A stretch of DNA of 64,000 nt from Gemmatimonadaceae bacterium (GTDB lineage Bacteria; Gemmatimonadota; Gemmatimonadetes; Gemmatimonadales; Gemmatimonadaceae): positions 1 to 64,000 of the forward strand of contig JADZDM010000028.1 in assembly GCA_020851035.1 (NCBI GenBank), in the 5' to 3' direction. The notes below the pieces were generated by a model that searched no databases, was not told the origin of the DNA, and saw nothing but the letters and a program-made list of their open reading frames with translations. Position numbers and translations under genes: made by a program. Position 1 is the stretch's first letter, and every line of letters begins with the position of its first letter. Shown here in pieces: positions 31,344 through 41,626 of the stretch.

Positions 31344-32690
31344 GTGAGCTTCCTGCCCCAGAAGGCCCGGCATGCCGCGAAACGCAGCCGTGAGCGCTCG
31401 GGTGCACCTCCGCACGCGGTTGCACACCACCGCCGTGGTGTCGCGCGGCGCTTCGCCCAGTCGCGCGGCGCCGGCGCCAGCGCCCTCGCGGCATTTCTCG
31501 CCGTCCTGGGCCCGGGGCTGCTGGCGGGGCTCTCCGACGACGATCCGGCCGGCATCACGACCTACTCGGTGCTCGGCGCCGACTTCGGCTATTCGCTGCT
31601 CTGGATCATCCCGCTCTCGACGGTGCTGCTGATCCAGTTCCACATGATGGCGGTGCGCCTGGGTGCGGCATCCGGGCGCGGCTTCGTGGGGCTGATCCGC
31701 GATCGCTGGGGCCGCAAGGCGGGCTATGCCGCGGCCCTTGGCCTGCTGTTCGCGAACTTCGGAACGATCTGCGCCGAGTATGCCGGCGTCTCGGCGGCGG
31801 GTGGGCTGATCGGCGTGCCCTCCCGGCTCAGTGCGCCGCTGGCCGGCGTGCTGATCAGCGTGGTGGTGGTCTACGGGTCTTTCCACCGGGTGGAGCGGGT
31901 GCTGCTGGTGATCTCGTCCACGCTGGCGCTCTATATCGTCGACGGACTGCTGGCGCAGCCCGACTGGGGCGCGGTGGCGCGCGGGGCGTTCGTGCCGCGG
32001 GCCCCGACCACGGCGCCGGGCTGGATCGCGATCGCCGCCACCCTCGGCACGACACTCGCGCCCTGGGGGCTGGCGTTCATCCAGTCGTACGCCGTGGACA
32101 AGAAGCTCGCGATGTCGTCGATGCGGTGGGAGCGCGTCGACGTGTTCATCGGCTCGCTGCTCACCGGCGTGATCGGCCTCGCGATCGCGGTGGCGTGCGC
32201 CGCCACGTTGCACCGGAACGGAGTGCACATCACGGATGCCGGGGACGCCGCCCTTGCCCTGCGCCCGCTGGCAGGATCGTTCGCCACGGTCCTCTTCGGG
32301 GCCGGCCTGCTGGGCGCCTCGCTGCTGGCGGCGGCCATCGTGCCGATCGCGACGGCGTACTCCATCGCCGAGGGGGTGGGCAAGCCGGCGTCGCTCGACC
32401 TGGATGCGCACCACTTCCAGTGGTTCTACGCCGCGTTCATCGGGCTCACGGTGGCGGCCGTGGCGGTGGTCTCCCTGCCAGGGCTGCCGCTGATTCCGCT
32501 GATCTACTCCAGCCAGGTGGTGAACGCCGTGATGCTGCCGCTGCACGTGATCGCCCTGCAGCTCCTCCACAACGACGCCGCGATCCTCGGTGCGGCCCGA
32601 CCGGGCCCATTGTGGCGCGGGCTCGGGTGGGTGAGTATCGCACTCATCCTCGCCTGCATCGTCGCGCTGGCATTCAGCTGGCTGCGCTGA
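31344..32690 (+). CDS. NRAMP-related divalent metal transporter (DDPAG variant)
   Basis: A 448-residue membrane protein of the SLC11/COG1914 family, with a basic 45-residue N-terminal tail and about 11 helices. In helix 1 the canonical DPGN reads DPAG (67-70, in LSDDDPAGITTY). In helix 6 the canonical MPH reads APW (TTLAPWGLAF). Loss of the Asn and the Met, which bind transition metals, is like the NRAMP-related group that prefers Mg2+ or other hard ions over Mn2+ and Fe2+. Metal choice is inference. GTG 31344 is supported by the TATGAT box. It is followed 26 nt later by trmL. Confidence 0.82.
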   Translation: MSFLPQKARHAAKRSRERSGAPPHAVAHHRRGVARRFAQSRGAGASALAAFLAVLGPGLLAGLSDDDPAGITTYSVLGADFGYSLLWIIPLSTVLLIQFHMMAVRLGAASGRGFVGLIRDRWGRKAGYAAALGLLFANFGTICAEYAGVSAAGGLIGVPSRLSAPLAGVLISVVVVYGSFHRVERVLLVISSTLALYIVDGLLAQPDWGAVARGAFVPRAPTTAPGWIAIAATLGTTLAPWGLAFIQSYAVDKKLAMSSMRWERVDVFIGSLLTGVIGLAIAVACAATLHRNGVHITDAGDAALALRPLAGSFATVLFGAGLLGASLLAAAIVPIATAYSIAEGVGKPASLDLDAHHFQWFYAAFIGLTVAAVAVVSLPGLPLIPLIYSSQVVNAVMLPLHVIALQLLHNDAAILGAARPGPLWRGLGWVSIALILACIVALAFSWLR

Positions 32691-32716
32691 GCCGCCGGCC
32701 CTCACCGACGCCGACC

Positions 32717-33184
32717 GTGTTCGACATCGTGCTGGTGCATCCCGAGATTCCGCCGAACACCGGCAACATCATCCGGCTCTGCGCCAATGCCGGGACGCGG
32801 CTGCACCTGGTGGAGCCGCTCGGCTTCAACTTCGAGGACCGCCAACTCGAGCGGGCCGGCCTGGACTACCGCGACCTCGCCGAGGTGACGATCCACCGCG
32901 ACTGGGCGGCGTGCCTGATGCACCTCGGTGCCGGTCGCCGCCTGTTCGCCTTCACGGCGCGCGGGACGCGGCGGCACACCGACGTGGCGTTCGCCGCGGG
33001 GGACGTGCTGGTGTTCGGTCCCGAGTCCACCGGCCTGACCGACGCGATGCTGGCCGCGCTGCCGGCCGACCGGCGCATCCGCCTCCCGATGCTGCCGGCG
33101 CGGCGCTCGCTCAACCTGTCGAACACGGTGGCGATCGTGGTCTACGAGGCGTGGCGGCAGCAGGGATTCGCCGGCGGAAGCTGA
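32717..33184 (+). CDS. trmL: tRNA (cytidine/uridine-2'-O-)-methyltransferase
   Basis: A 155-residue SPOUT methyltransferase that methylates the wobble ribose of certain leucine tRNAs. All TrmL motifs are visible: HPEIPPNTGNIIRLCANAG near the N-terminus, LVEPLGF, VFGPESTGL and the knotted SAM-binding end RRSLNLSNTVAIVVYEAWRQ. Length matches E. coli TrmL (157). The GTG 32717 start fits the family N-terminus; upstream frame extension is antisense-like. It follows the NRAMP-like gene closely and may be cotranscribed. Confidence 0.95.
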   Translation: MFDIVLVHPEIPPNTGNIIRLCANAGTRLHLVEPLGFNFEDRQLERAGLDYRDLAEVTIHRDWAACLMHLGAGRRLFAFTARGTRRHTDVAFAAGDVLVFGPESTGLTDAMLAALPADRRIRLPMLPARRSLNLSNTVAIVVYEAWRQQGFAGGS

Positions 33185-33292
33185 GGCGCGGTGGAGGTGC
33201 CGGGGTGCCGTCCCACCGCGCCCATTGAGCCCTCGTGGTACCTGCCGCATCGTTCGGCGCGATCCGATCCGGTTCCCCCGACCGCCTGACCC

Positions 33293-34861
33293 ATGTCCGT
33301 CATCCGTGTGCTGGCCCTGACCGCCCTGCTGGCGACTCCCGCCCAGGCGCAGAGTGCCTTCGTGCACACGCTGCGCGGCGACACGGTGCAGATCGAGGTC
33401 TTCACACGGCTGCCGCGGCGCCTGGACGGGGAGGTGTCGGCGAAGGGAGCACCGCGGCAGGTGTTCTCGAACCGGATCGAGGCCGACGGGCGCCTGGGGA
33501 CGCTGTCGATGGCGGTGTTCGCACCGGGTGCGAAGCCGGGTGCGACCCCGGTGGCGCAGGCCGACATCGCGATCACCGGTGACACGGCGGTGGCCGGCAT
33601 CGGTGCGCCGGGTCGCGCCACGAACACCCAGCGCATCCAGTCGCGCCAGCTCGCGCAGCCGATCGTGAACGCCTCCGTGGCCGCGTTCGAGGTGATCATC
33701 GCGGCGGCGCGGCGGGACCGCACGCGCGACGTGCCGCAGGTGTTCCTCGCCACCGGGGGCCAGACCTTCCCGGTGGAGTTCACGAACCTGCAGTCGGACT
33801 CCATCGCGGTGGCGCTGGGCACGCAGCGCATGTACTTCATCACCGACAGCAGCGGGCGGCTGGTGCGCGGCGGCATGCCGCAGCACGGGCTGCAGTTCAC
33901 GCGCGTCGATGGCATCGCGGTGAGCAAGCTCGGACTCTCCCGGCCCGACTACTCCGCGCCGGCGGATGCGCCGTACGTGGCACAGGGTGTGACGGTGCCG
34001 ACCGGGCGCGGCTTCACGCTCGGCGGCACGCTCACACTGCCGGCGGGCACCGCGTCGGCGCTGCCGGTGGTGGTGAGCATCACCGGCTCGGGCCCGCAGG
34101 ACCGGGATGAGCACATCGGCGCGGTGCCCGGCGGCTATCGCCTCTTCCGGCAGCTGGCCGACACGCTCGGCCGGCGCGGGGTGGCGATGCTGCGGCTGGA
34201 TGACCGTGGCGTGGGGGAGTCGGGCGGTGACTTCGCCGCAGCCACCAGCCGCGACTTCGCCGACGACGTGCGGTCTGCCCTGGCGTTCCTGCGCACGCAG
34301 CCGGGAATCGACCCGCAGCGTGTCTACCTGCTCGGGCACAGCGAAGGGGGCATGATCGCCCCGATGGTGGCGCTGGAGGAGCCGTCGCTCGCCGGCCTGG
34401 TGATCCTCGCGGGTCCAGCGCGAACCGGCCGCCAGATCCTCGACGTCCAGAACCGGTATGCCCTGGAGCGTGACACCACGCTCAGCGCCGCCGCGCGCGC
34501 CGCGGCGCTGGCGCGTGTGCCCACGCTCGTCGATTCGGCCCTGCGGACCACGCCCTGGCTCCGGTTCTTCGGATCGCACGATCCACTCGCCACGGCGCGA
34601 CGGGTGCGCCAGCCCGTGCTGATCCTGCACGGCGCCGACGACCAGCAGGTGCCCGCGAGCGACGGGGCGACGCTGGCGCAGGCCATGAAGGCCGGCGGCA
34701 ACACCGACGTCACGCTGCGCACCTTTCCCGACCTGAATCACCTCTTCATCCGCCAGCCGGGGGGCGATCCCGGCGGATACATGGCGCTGCCGACACACCT
34801 GGCGGCGGCGGAGGTGCTTGGCGCGGCGGTGGAGTGGATCGTGGCCCACGCGCGGCACTGA
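33293..34861 (+). CDS. Secreted alpha/beta hydrolase (prolyl-peptidase-like fold)
   Basis: 522 residues with a signal peptide (1 to about 20, cleavage after AQAQ). Residues about 20-225 form an N-terminal beta-rich domain. The hydrolase domain follows: oxyanion segment ITGSGPQDRD, DDRGVGESGG, the nucleophile elbow GHSEGG, an acid Asp in LHGADDQQVP and the His in DLNHLF. This order matches dienelactone hydrolase-like or acyl-peptidase-like esterases with a lid-less core. The substrate is unknown. It is expected in the periplasm. It starts at ATG 33293, 108 nt after trmL; no clear Shine-Dalgarno sequence. Confidence 0.85.
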   Translation: MSVIRVLALTALLATPAQAQSAFVHTLRGDTVQIEVFTRLPRRLDGEVSAKGAPRQVFSNRIEADGRLGTLSMAVFAPGAKPGATPVAQADIAITGDTAVAGIGAPGRATNTQRIQSRQLAQPIVNASVAAFEVIIAAARRDRTRDVPQVFLATGGQTFPVEFTNLQSDSIAVALGTQRMYFITDSSGRLVRGGMPQHGLQFTRVDGIAVSKLGLSRPDYSAPADAPYVAQGVTVPTGRGFTLGGTLTLPAGTASALPVVVSITGSGPQDRDEHIGAVPGGYRLFRQLADTLGRRGVAMLRLDDRGVGESGGDFAAATSRDFADDVRSALAFLRTQPGIDPQRVYLLGHSEGGMIAPMVALEEPSLAGLVILAGPARTGRQILDVQNRYALERDTTLSAAARAAALARVPTLVDSALRTTPWLRFFGSHDPLATARRVRQPVLILHGADDQQVPASDGATLAQAMKAGGNTDVTLRTFPDLNHLFIRQPGGDPGGYMALPTHLAAAEVLGAAVEWIVAHARH

Positions 34862-34895
34862 TCGCGGCGGCGCCGGCGCGGGCGGACGGTCCGAG

Positions 34896-34924
34896 TTCAC
34901 AACCCCTGGTTCGCGGGCTAACGT
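34896..34924 (+). promoter_or_regulatory. Promoter upstream of matB-like gene
   Basis: TTCACA (34896-34901), a 17-bp spacer and TAACGT (34919-34924), followed by a leader of about 18 nt to GTG 34949. Both hexamers match sigma-70 consensus at four or more positions. Confidence 0.5.
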
Positions 34925-34948
34925 GGGGCAACTCTCACCCCACCACCC

Positions 34949-36439
<1,491 letters not shown>

Positions 36440-36440
36440 C

Positions 36441-37685
36441 GTGAGCCCCGCCCTGCTCTCGCTCTGCGCGCTGCTGCTGGTGATTGCCGGGAGCCTCACC
36501 AGCCGCATCAATGTCGGGGTGCTGGCGGTGGCGCTGGCGTGGCCGATCGCGATCTTCGCGGCACACTGGAAGGTGGATGCGGTGATGGCCACCTTCCCGA
36601 GCACGCTCTTCCTGACGCTCGTCGGCGTGAGCGTGCTGTTCGGCGTGGCGCAGGCCAACGGCACGATGGACGCACTGGCGCAGTCCACGGTGGGCGTGCT
36701 GCACGGGCGCACGGCGGCGCTTCCGTTGCTCATCTTCCTCATGGCGTGTGCGATCAGCACCGCCGGCCCCGGCGCCATCTCGGCCAGCGCATTGCTGGCC
36801 CCGATCGCGATGGGCATCGCCGTGCAGGCCCGGGTGCCGGTGTTCCTCGCCGCGCTGATGATCGGGAATGGTGCGAACGCGGGCAACCTCTCACCGATCA
36901 GCGCCGTGGGGCTGATCGTGCACGACTCGATGGCGAGGATCGGGCTCGAGGGGCACACCTGGGCGGTGTGGAGCGCGAATTTCACGGCCCACGCGCTCGC
37001 CGCCGTGGCGGCGTGGGCGCTCTTCGGTGGTCCGGCGCTGCTGCGGCACGCCGGTGTCGCCGTCGTCGCGGCCCCGCCGCCGCTCACCACGCGGCGCCAC
37101 GCCACGATCGCCGTCATCGTCACCTGGGTCATCGCCGTCGTGGGCTTCCGGCTCAACCCGGGGCTCGCGGCATTCGCGGCGGCGAGCGTGCTGCTCCTGG
37201 CCGGCGCGGCGCCGGACACGGAGAGCGTGAAGCAGGTGCCGTGGGCCGTGATCCTGATGGTGTGCGGCGTGAGCGTGCTGATCGGCGTGCTGGAGAAGAC
37301 CGGCGGCATGGACCTGTTCACGACGCTGCTGGCCCGCATCGCCACGCCCGGCACGGTCAACGGCGCCATCGCCGGGATCACCGGCCTGATCTCGACCTAC
37401 AGCTCCACCTCGGGCGTGGTCTACCCCGCGTTCATTCCCGCGGTGCCGGGCCTGGTGCAGAAGCTGGGCGGCGGCGATCCGCTGCAGGTGGCGATGAGCA
37501 TCAACGTCGGCGCCGCACTGGTGGACGTCTCGCCGCTCTCCACCATCGGCGCGCTCTGCATCGCCGCGCTGCCGCAGGGTGGCGACGAGGCCCGGCGCCT
37601 GTTCCGCCAGCTGCTGCTCTGGGGCTTCTCGATGACGATCGCCGGCGCGCTCTTCTGCCAGCTCTTCATCCGGTTCTTCGCGTGA
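36441..37685 (+). CDS. MatC-like malonate/dicarboxylate carrier
   Basis: A 414-residue membrane protein with about 11-12 helices and the two-fold inverted layout of IT-superfamily carriers. The first half has a GNGANAGNLSPISAVG motif and the second an STYSSTSGVVYPAFIP motif, the paired hairpin regions that bind Na+ and the carboxylate. The N-terminal half resembles the dicarboxylate carrier MatC domain (PF07158). GTG 36441 starts 1 nt after the matB-like stop, so the pair forms a tight operon for malonate uptake and activation. It lies convergent with the serine hydrolase gene. Confidence 0.78.
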   Translation: MSPALLSLCALLLVIAGSLTSRINVGVLAVALAWPIAIFAAHWKVDAVMATFPSTLFLTLVGVSVLFGVAQANGTMDALAQSTVGVLHGRTAALPLLIFLMACAISTAGPGAISASALLAPIAMGIAVQARVPVFLAALMIGNGANAGNLSPISAVGLIVHDSMARIGLEGHTWAVWSANFTAHALAAVAAWALFGGPALLRHAGVAVVAAPPPLTTRRHATIAVIVTWVIAVVGFRLNPGLAAFAAASVLLLAGAAPDTESVKQVPWAVILMVCGVSVLIGVLEKTGGMDLFTTLLARIATPGTVNGAIAGITGLISTYSSTSGVVYPAFIPAVPGLVQKLGGGDPLQVAMSINVGAALVDVSPLSTIGALCIAALPQGGDEARRLFRQLLLWGFSMTIAGALFCQLFIRFFA

Positions 37686-37696
37686 CCGTGCCCCGC

Positions 37697-37722
37697 GCGC
37701 GCGTCAGCGCCTGACCGCGCGC
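37697..37722. terminator. Bidirectional terminator-like hairpin
   Basis: GCGCGCGTCAG pairs with CTGA-c-CGCGCGC with one bulge around a 3-nt loop. It sits between the convergent matC-like and serine-hydrolase genes and overlaps the last codons of the latter. Confidence 0.45.
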
Positions 37723-39218
37723 AGCAGCGTCGCCGTCCCCTTCGCACGCGCCGCCTCGCCAGCCTCCTCACCGCGATACTTGCCGATGCGCACGACCACC
37801 AGGTCATGCGACGGCACGATCCAGGTGCTCTGGCCACCGGCGCCGAGCATGGCGTAGGCGTCGCGCGGCAGCGGCTGTGCGCCGTCACCGTTGATCCAGA
37901 AGAAGCCACCGCCATACACCGGGCGGCCGTCGGCCAGCCACGCCGGCGCGATCGTGCGCACGTGGCGCACGTAGCCGGCGGGGAGCAGTCGCTCACCGTT
38001 CCAGACGCCATCCTGCAGGTAGAGGTTGCCGAGCCGCGCCCAGTCACGCGCGGCGATCACCTCGGCTCCCTGCCCGAGGTAGTTCCCGAACGGATCAGTG
38101 TAGATCACCACGTCACGCATCCCGATCCGCTCGAACAGCGCGCGTGTCGGAAACGCGTGGTAGTCCTCACCACGCCGCTCGGCACCGAGCCGCACGAGGT
38201 AGCTGGCCAGCACGGGGTCGGTGTTGCGGTACCGGCCCACCGTGCCCGGCGCCCATTGCAGCGGGCGCGTCGCCGCCCATTCGTAGGAGTTGCCGGCGCC
38301 GGTGTAGAGCCAGAGATGGTCGGGGTAGCCCACCGAGGCGTCGAACCCGGGATCGTAGGGCGCGCCAAGCCGCAGCCCACTCGACATCCGCATGAGGTCC
38401 ATGATGCGGATCTTCTGCCGTGGGTCGCCGGGCGCCTGCCACTGTGGAATCGGGGCCGGCTGGTCGAGACGGTACGTGCCCATCTGGATCAGTCGCGCGA
38501 CAAGCGTGCCGGTGACGCTCTTCCCCATCGACCAGCTCTCGAGCGGCGTGTGGATGCCGATGCCCGCGGCGTAACGCTCCCCGATGATGCGACCCTTGTG
38601 CGTAACGACGACCGCCAGGGTCATCGCCTCCGGCGGCCCGAACGCCTCGTCCAGGGCCTGCTGCAGCAGGGTCGTGTCGATCTCGCGCGGCAGCGGCGTG
38701 GCGGGCAGCACGTCGCCCATCGGCCATGGCGTGGTGGCCGCGGGCGGGAGGTTCGGTGTCACGACCGAAGGTGTGAAGTGCACACCCGTCTCACCCACCG
38801 GCAGCGGCACGCAGCCCTGGCTGCCATACCGTCGCGCCACGCGCGTCACGCCGCTCCGCAGCCGGAGCGTCACGGTCTGCGACACCGGATCGACCAGCGT
38901 GTCCACCACCTCGGCACGCGCGGCCAGCGGCCCGGTGAAGAAGCCGACGTTGGCGGCCGCGTCGGCCACCGTGAGCCCCGTGAGGAACACGGCACCACAC
39001 AGCGTGGTCGCGAACCCCGCCGTCTGGTGCGACAGCGCGTCACCGGGGGGCGGCGTCCACCGCCCCGGCAGTTGCAACGAGTCACCGCGCGCGATCACCT
39101 GCGCCAGGGTGGCGATGCGGGGATTCGCGCTGACGCGCTGAGCCAGCGCCGGATGCACCACGGCAGGGGCCAGCAGGATGGCGGCGGCGGCGCGACGCAG
39201 GCTGAGTCGGCTGGGCAT
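37704..39218 (-). CDS. Secreted beta-lactamase-family serine hydrolase
   Basis: 504 residues with a signal peptide (about 1-27, AHPALAQ-type end). Residues about 30-165 form an extra N-terminal domain. The class C/S12 domain then shows SMGK (230-233, nucleophile Ser230), YRN in GRYRNTDP as the YxN motif, and a GAGGQ segment near residue 475 in place of the usual HxG triad. S12 relatives include esterases, D-aminopeptidases and carboxypeptidases; a true beta-lactamase is unlikely. The frame is open ten codons upstream (ATG 39248), but the ATG at 39218 gives the better signal peptide. Confidence 0.82.
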   Translation of the reverse strand: MPSRLSLRRAAAAILLAPAVVHPALAQRVSANPRIATLAQVIARGDSLQLPGRWTPPPGDALSHQTAGFATTLCGAVFLTGLTVADAAANVGFFTGPLAARAEVVDTLVDPVSQTVTLRLRSGVTRVARRYGSQGCVPLPVGETGVHFTPSVVTPNLPPAATTPWPMGDVLPATPLPREIDTTLLQQALDEAFGPPEAMTLAVVVTHKGRIIGERYAAGIGIHTPLESWSMGKSVTGTLVARLIQMGTYRLDQPAPIPQWQAPGDPRQKIRIMDLMRMSSGLRLGAPYDPGFDASVGYPDHLWLYTGAGNSYEWAATRPLQWAPGTVGRYRNTDPVLASYLVRLGAERRGEDYHAFPTRALFERIGMRDVVIYTDPFGNYLGQGAEVIAARDWARLGNLYLQDGVWNGERLLPAGYVRHVRTIAPAWLADGRPVYGGGFFWINGDGAQPLPRDAYAMLGAGGQSTWIVPSHDLVVVRIGKYRGEEAGEAARAKGTATLLRAVRR

Positions 39219-39501
39219 TGGCGAAATGAGGGCCAGGGATTCACGCAACTGCCGGGATCGTGCGCAATGATCACCCGGGCGCCGCGTTCCGCCAGAGGCA
39301 GCGCCTGCCGTAGGGGGATCGCGTCAGGGCGGACCGTCGCGACCAGGCGGAGGCATGTTTCCCGGACAGCCACGGCCGCACGTCAGGCAAAGTGCGCCAT
39401 AGGCTTTACCATGTGCGCGGCCGCTGGCTCTTTCGGGACGCTGCGCACACCGGTATCCTCTGCCACCGCCGCATTCCAACCCGAACGATGGGAGTCGAGC
39501 C

Positions 39502-39771
39502 ATGGCCTCAGCACTGCCTGAACCGCTGCCCGCCGACGTGATCGCCGCCGCACAGCGTGGCGAGAAGATCGAAGCCATCAAGATCCTGCGTGAACGCACC
39601 GGTGTCGGCCTTGCCGAAGCCAAGGACGCCGTCGAGGCGTTCGCCAGCGGCGAATCCTCGCTCGGAAACATGGTGAGTGCGTCGGGGGGATCGACGCGTG
39701 CGCTGCAGTTCGTCGTGGTCGGGATCGTGCTGCTGCTGATGGGCTACTTCTTCCTGCCGCTGGTGCGCTGA
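39502..39771 (+). CDS. Membrane-tethered L7/L12 C-terminal-domain-like protein
   Basis: 89 residues. Residues about 10-52 match the C-terminal domain of ribosomal protein L7/L12: KIEAIKILRERTGVGLAEAK followed by DAVEAF, the region that recruits translation factors. A 20-residue membrane helix (about 67-86) ends the protein, so the domain should be held at the inner membrane. Such short proteins occur in many phyla without a known role. A GGGAG lies 9 nt before ATG. A TATCCT about 45 nt upstream is a possible -10. The 253-nt gap before it has no other gene. Confidence 0.8.
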   Translation: MASALPEPLPADVIAAAQRGEKIEAIKILRERTGVGLAEAKDAVEAFASGESSLGNMVSASGGSTRALQFVVVGIVLLLMGYFFLPLVR

Positions 39772-39793
39772 GTGGCCCGCCGTGGTCTGCGGC

Positions 39794-41083
39794 TCAGCGC
39801 GAGAACGACAACTCGACTGACGCCCAGCCGCCGCGGATCGCGTCGCTGAAGCTCAGCGTGCGCACACGTCGCGGGAACTGCGCCGTCACGGTCTGCCCCA
39901 CGTCGCCGATGACCACACCGGCCTCCGGCGTGATGGTGAGCAGGCGGCCGAGTGGCACCGACAGGCCGAGGCTGGCTGCCGTGGACTGGCCACTCGCCAC
40001 GAGGCGTGTGTCGCGGCCACTCACGATGGCCTGCGCGCGGCTCGACTCACGCAGGTAGCTGAGCGACGGCAGCACCGACAGGCGACCCCGCGGGATCGCC
40101 GCCGCGAGTGTCACGCCGGTGAAGTCCCCGATCGGAATGATCCGCGTCGCGACGTCGGGTCGTTGCATGTCGACAGGGCGCGAGTGGAAGCCGTTCAGCG
40201 AGACGAAGCCATCCCCGGCCTCACCGATGAAGCGCTGGACCCGCGCATCGATGGTCAGCGCGCCGCCGCCGGGGAAGAGGTTCCGGCCACCGAGGGAATC
40301 GGCGATGCTCCGTGTGAGCTCCACCGACGCACCGAGCGTCGTGAGGTCGGATTCCCGGCTGACGGCCACCCCGCCGCGCAGCGTGGTCCCGCGCCAGCTC
40401 ACCATCTCGCGGCCGGCGGGCTTCGGTTCGTACTCCAGCCCTCCACGCAGCGAGAGCAGCGCACCACCACCGATCTCGCGCGAGAGCACGTACCGCGCGC
40501 CGATCCGTGCCGTCACGCCCAGGGCGCCCGCGTCGAGGTCGAGCGTGCTGGTGCCGACGGCGCCAAGCGCCAGCGCATCGACCGGATCCAGCGCGCCAGG
40601 GAGCGATGTGGTCTGCGCGAACACGCGGACGGTGTCGGCCGCGCGTAACGGCACGTCCAACCGGAGGCTCACCGGTGTCGCACCTGCGAACGACACCGCG
40701 GGCCGGCTGGCCGTGGTGGAAGTGTCACCCGTGTATGCCACCGGCGTGACGTCCAGTCGCACAGTGCCACGACGGAACCGGCCGACCCAGTTCACCGATG
40801 ACGCCTCCTCGGCCGCGTGCACCACGCCCACGGTGTAGCGGCGCAACGTGGGGCGGAGGGTGAGTGTCTGGCGGAAGGCCGGCACCGGCGGCAGGAGCAC
40901 GGATGGCTCGAGGTCCAGGTCGAGCGTGTCGGCGAGGACGGCCGCCAGGATGCTGTCTCGGACGCGCGTGCTCAGCGTGTCGGCGCGCGCCGGGCGCTGC
41001 GCCGGCAACACCGACGCGAACGCCAGCGCGGCGGAAATCGCCGCGCTGGCGTACCTGGCCGGCAGTCGCCCGGGCCAGCTCAT
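39794..41083 (-). CDS. Putative outer-membrane protein, unknown family
   Basis: 429 residues with a signal peptide (about 1-35) and a mature part made of alternating Thr/Val/Arg-rich strands with Gly/Asp turns, finishing with an aromatic C-terminal strand (SVELSFSR), which suggests a beta-barrel. No domain was recognised. A hydrophilic stretch (about 45-75) with a PPVPAFRQT motif may be a plug or periplasmic tail. ATG 41083 gives the signal peptide; the upstream frame runs antisense-like to 41431. It lies 31 nt after the stop of the next minus-strand gene, so the two may form an operon. Confidence 0.6.
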   Translation of the reverse strand: MSWPGRLPARYASAAISAALAFASVLPAQRPARADTLSTRVRDSILAAVLADTLDLDLEPSVLLPPVPAFRQTLTLRPTLRRYTVGVVHAAEEASSVNWVGRFRRGTVRLDVTPVAYTGDTSTTASRPAVSFAGATPVSLRLDVPLRAADTVRVFAQTTSLPGALDPVDALALGAVGTSTLDLDAGALGVTARIGARYVLSREIGGGALLSLRGGLEYEPKPAGREMVSWRGTTLRGGVAVSRESDLTTLGASVELTRSIADSLGGRNLFPGGGALTIDARVQRFIGEAGDGFVSLNGFHSRPVDMQRPDVATRIIPIGDFTGVTLAAAIPRGRLSVLPSLSYLRESSRAQAIVSGRDTRLVASGQSTAASLGLSVPLGRLLTITPEAGVVIGDVGQTVTAQFPRRVRTLSFSDAIRGGWASVELSFSR

Positions 41084-41114
41084 CGCGGTTTCACGCGCAT
41101 GGTCGGTGCGTCGG

Positions 41115-41549
41115 TCAGCGTCCGCGCCGTGACGGCGGCATCCCGGCCGGACGCCGCGGCCGCTGGCTGTCGCGGAACGCTGCCAGCTGCCGCGCCATCG
41201 CGTCCGCGGTGAGCGTGCCGGCGGCGACCTGTGCCTGCAGGGTGTGCGCCTCGGCGCGCAGCGCCTGCCGGTAGGTCGACATCGACCGCAGGTATTCCTG
41301 CTGCTCCGGGGGCATGGCGGCACGCCGCGCCCGGCGGTCGGCCCGGGCGGCGTCCCGCTGTGCCGGTGGCATCGCGCGCCGGGCGGCGCGTTGCGCCTGC
41401 AGCAGCTCACGGCGCTGGGCCGCCGCCTCACGACGGGCGATCGCCTGTTCGCGACGCGTGGCGGCGTTGTCGGCGGCGCCGGTCACCTGGGCGCCGGCGG
41501 GACACGCCAGTGTCAGCGCGCCCGCGAGCAACAAGAGCTTGATGCGCAT
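41115..41549 (-). CDS. Secreted charged helical protein
   Basis: 144 residues with a clear signal peptide (1 to about 20, PAGAQ). The mature chain is almost all Arg/Ala/Gln/Glu and predicted helical, with two RRAMPP/RRAAMPP-like units near the middle. It has a Spy/CpxP-like feel (small periplasmic helical chaperones), but no LTxxQ motif is seen, so this is only a suggestion. ATG 41549 has an AGGGG 8 nt upstream and is preferred to GTG 41558. It follows the heptad-repeat gene after a strong terminator. Confidence 0.65.
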   Translation of the reverse strand: MRIKLLLLAGALTLACPAGAQVTGAADNAATRREQAIARREAAAQRRELLQAQRAARRAMPPAQRDAARADRRARRAAMPPEQQEYLRSMSTYRQALRAEAHTLQAQVAAGTLTADAMARQLAAFRDSQRPRRPAGMPPSRRGR

Positions 41550-41578
41550 GGGAACCACCCCTGAAAGCGGCTGGAGTC

Positions 41579-41615
41579 GCGTGGACCGGTGCCGATGCCC
41601 GGCACCGGTCCACGC
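41579..41615 (-). terminator. Strong hairpin between two small secreted-protein genes
   Basis: A 15-bp perfect stem (41579-41593 against 41601-41615) with a 7-nt loop, just after the heptad-repeat gene and 30 nt before the next start. No T-tract follows. Confidence 0.65.
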
Positions 41616-41626
41616 GATGGCGAAGA

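Noticed and set aside
37704-39218. Antibiotic-resistance beta-lactamase
   Set aside because: It has the SxxK and YxN motifs of the S12 group, but the KTG-type triad is GAGGQ and an unrelated N-terminal domain is present; a general serine hydrolase is more likely.
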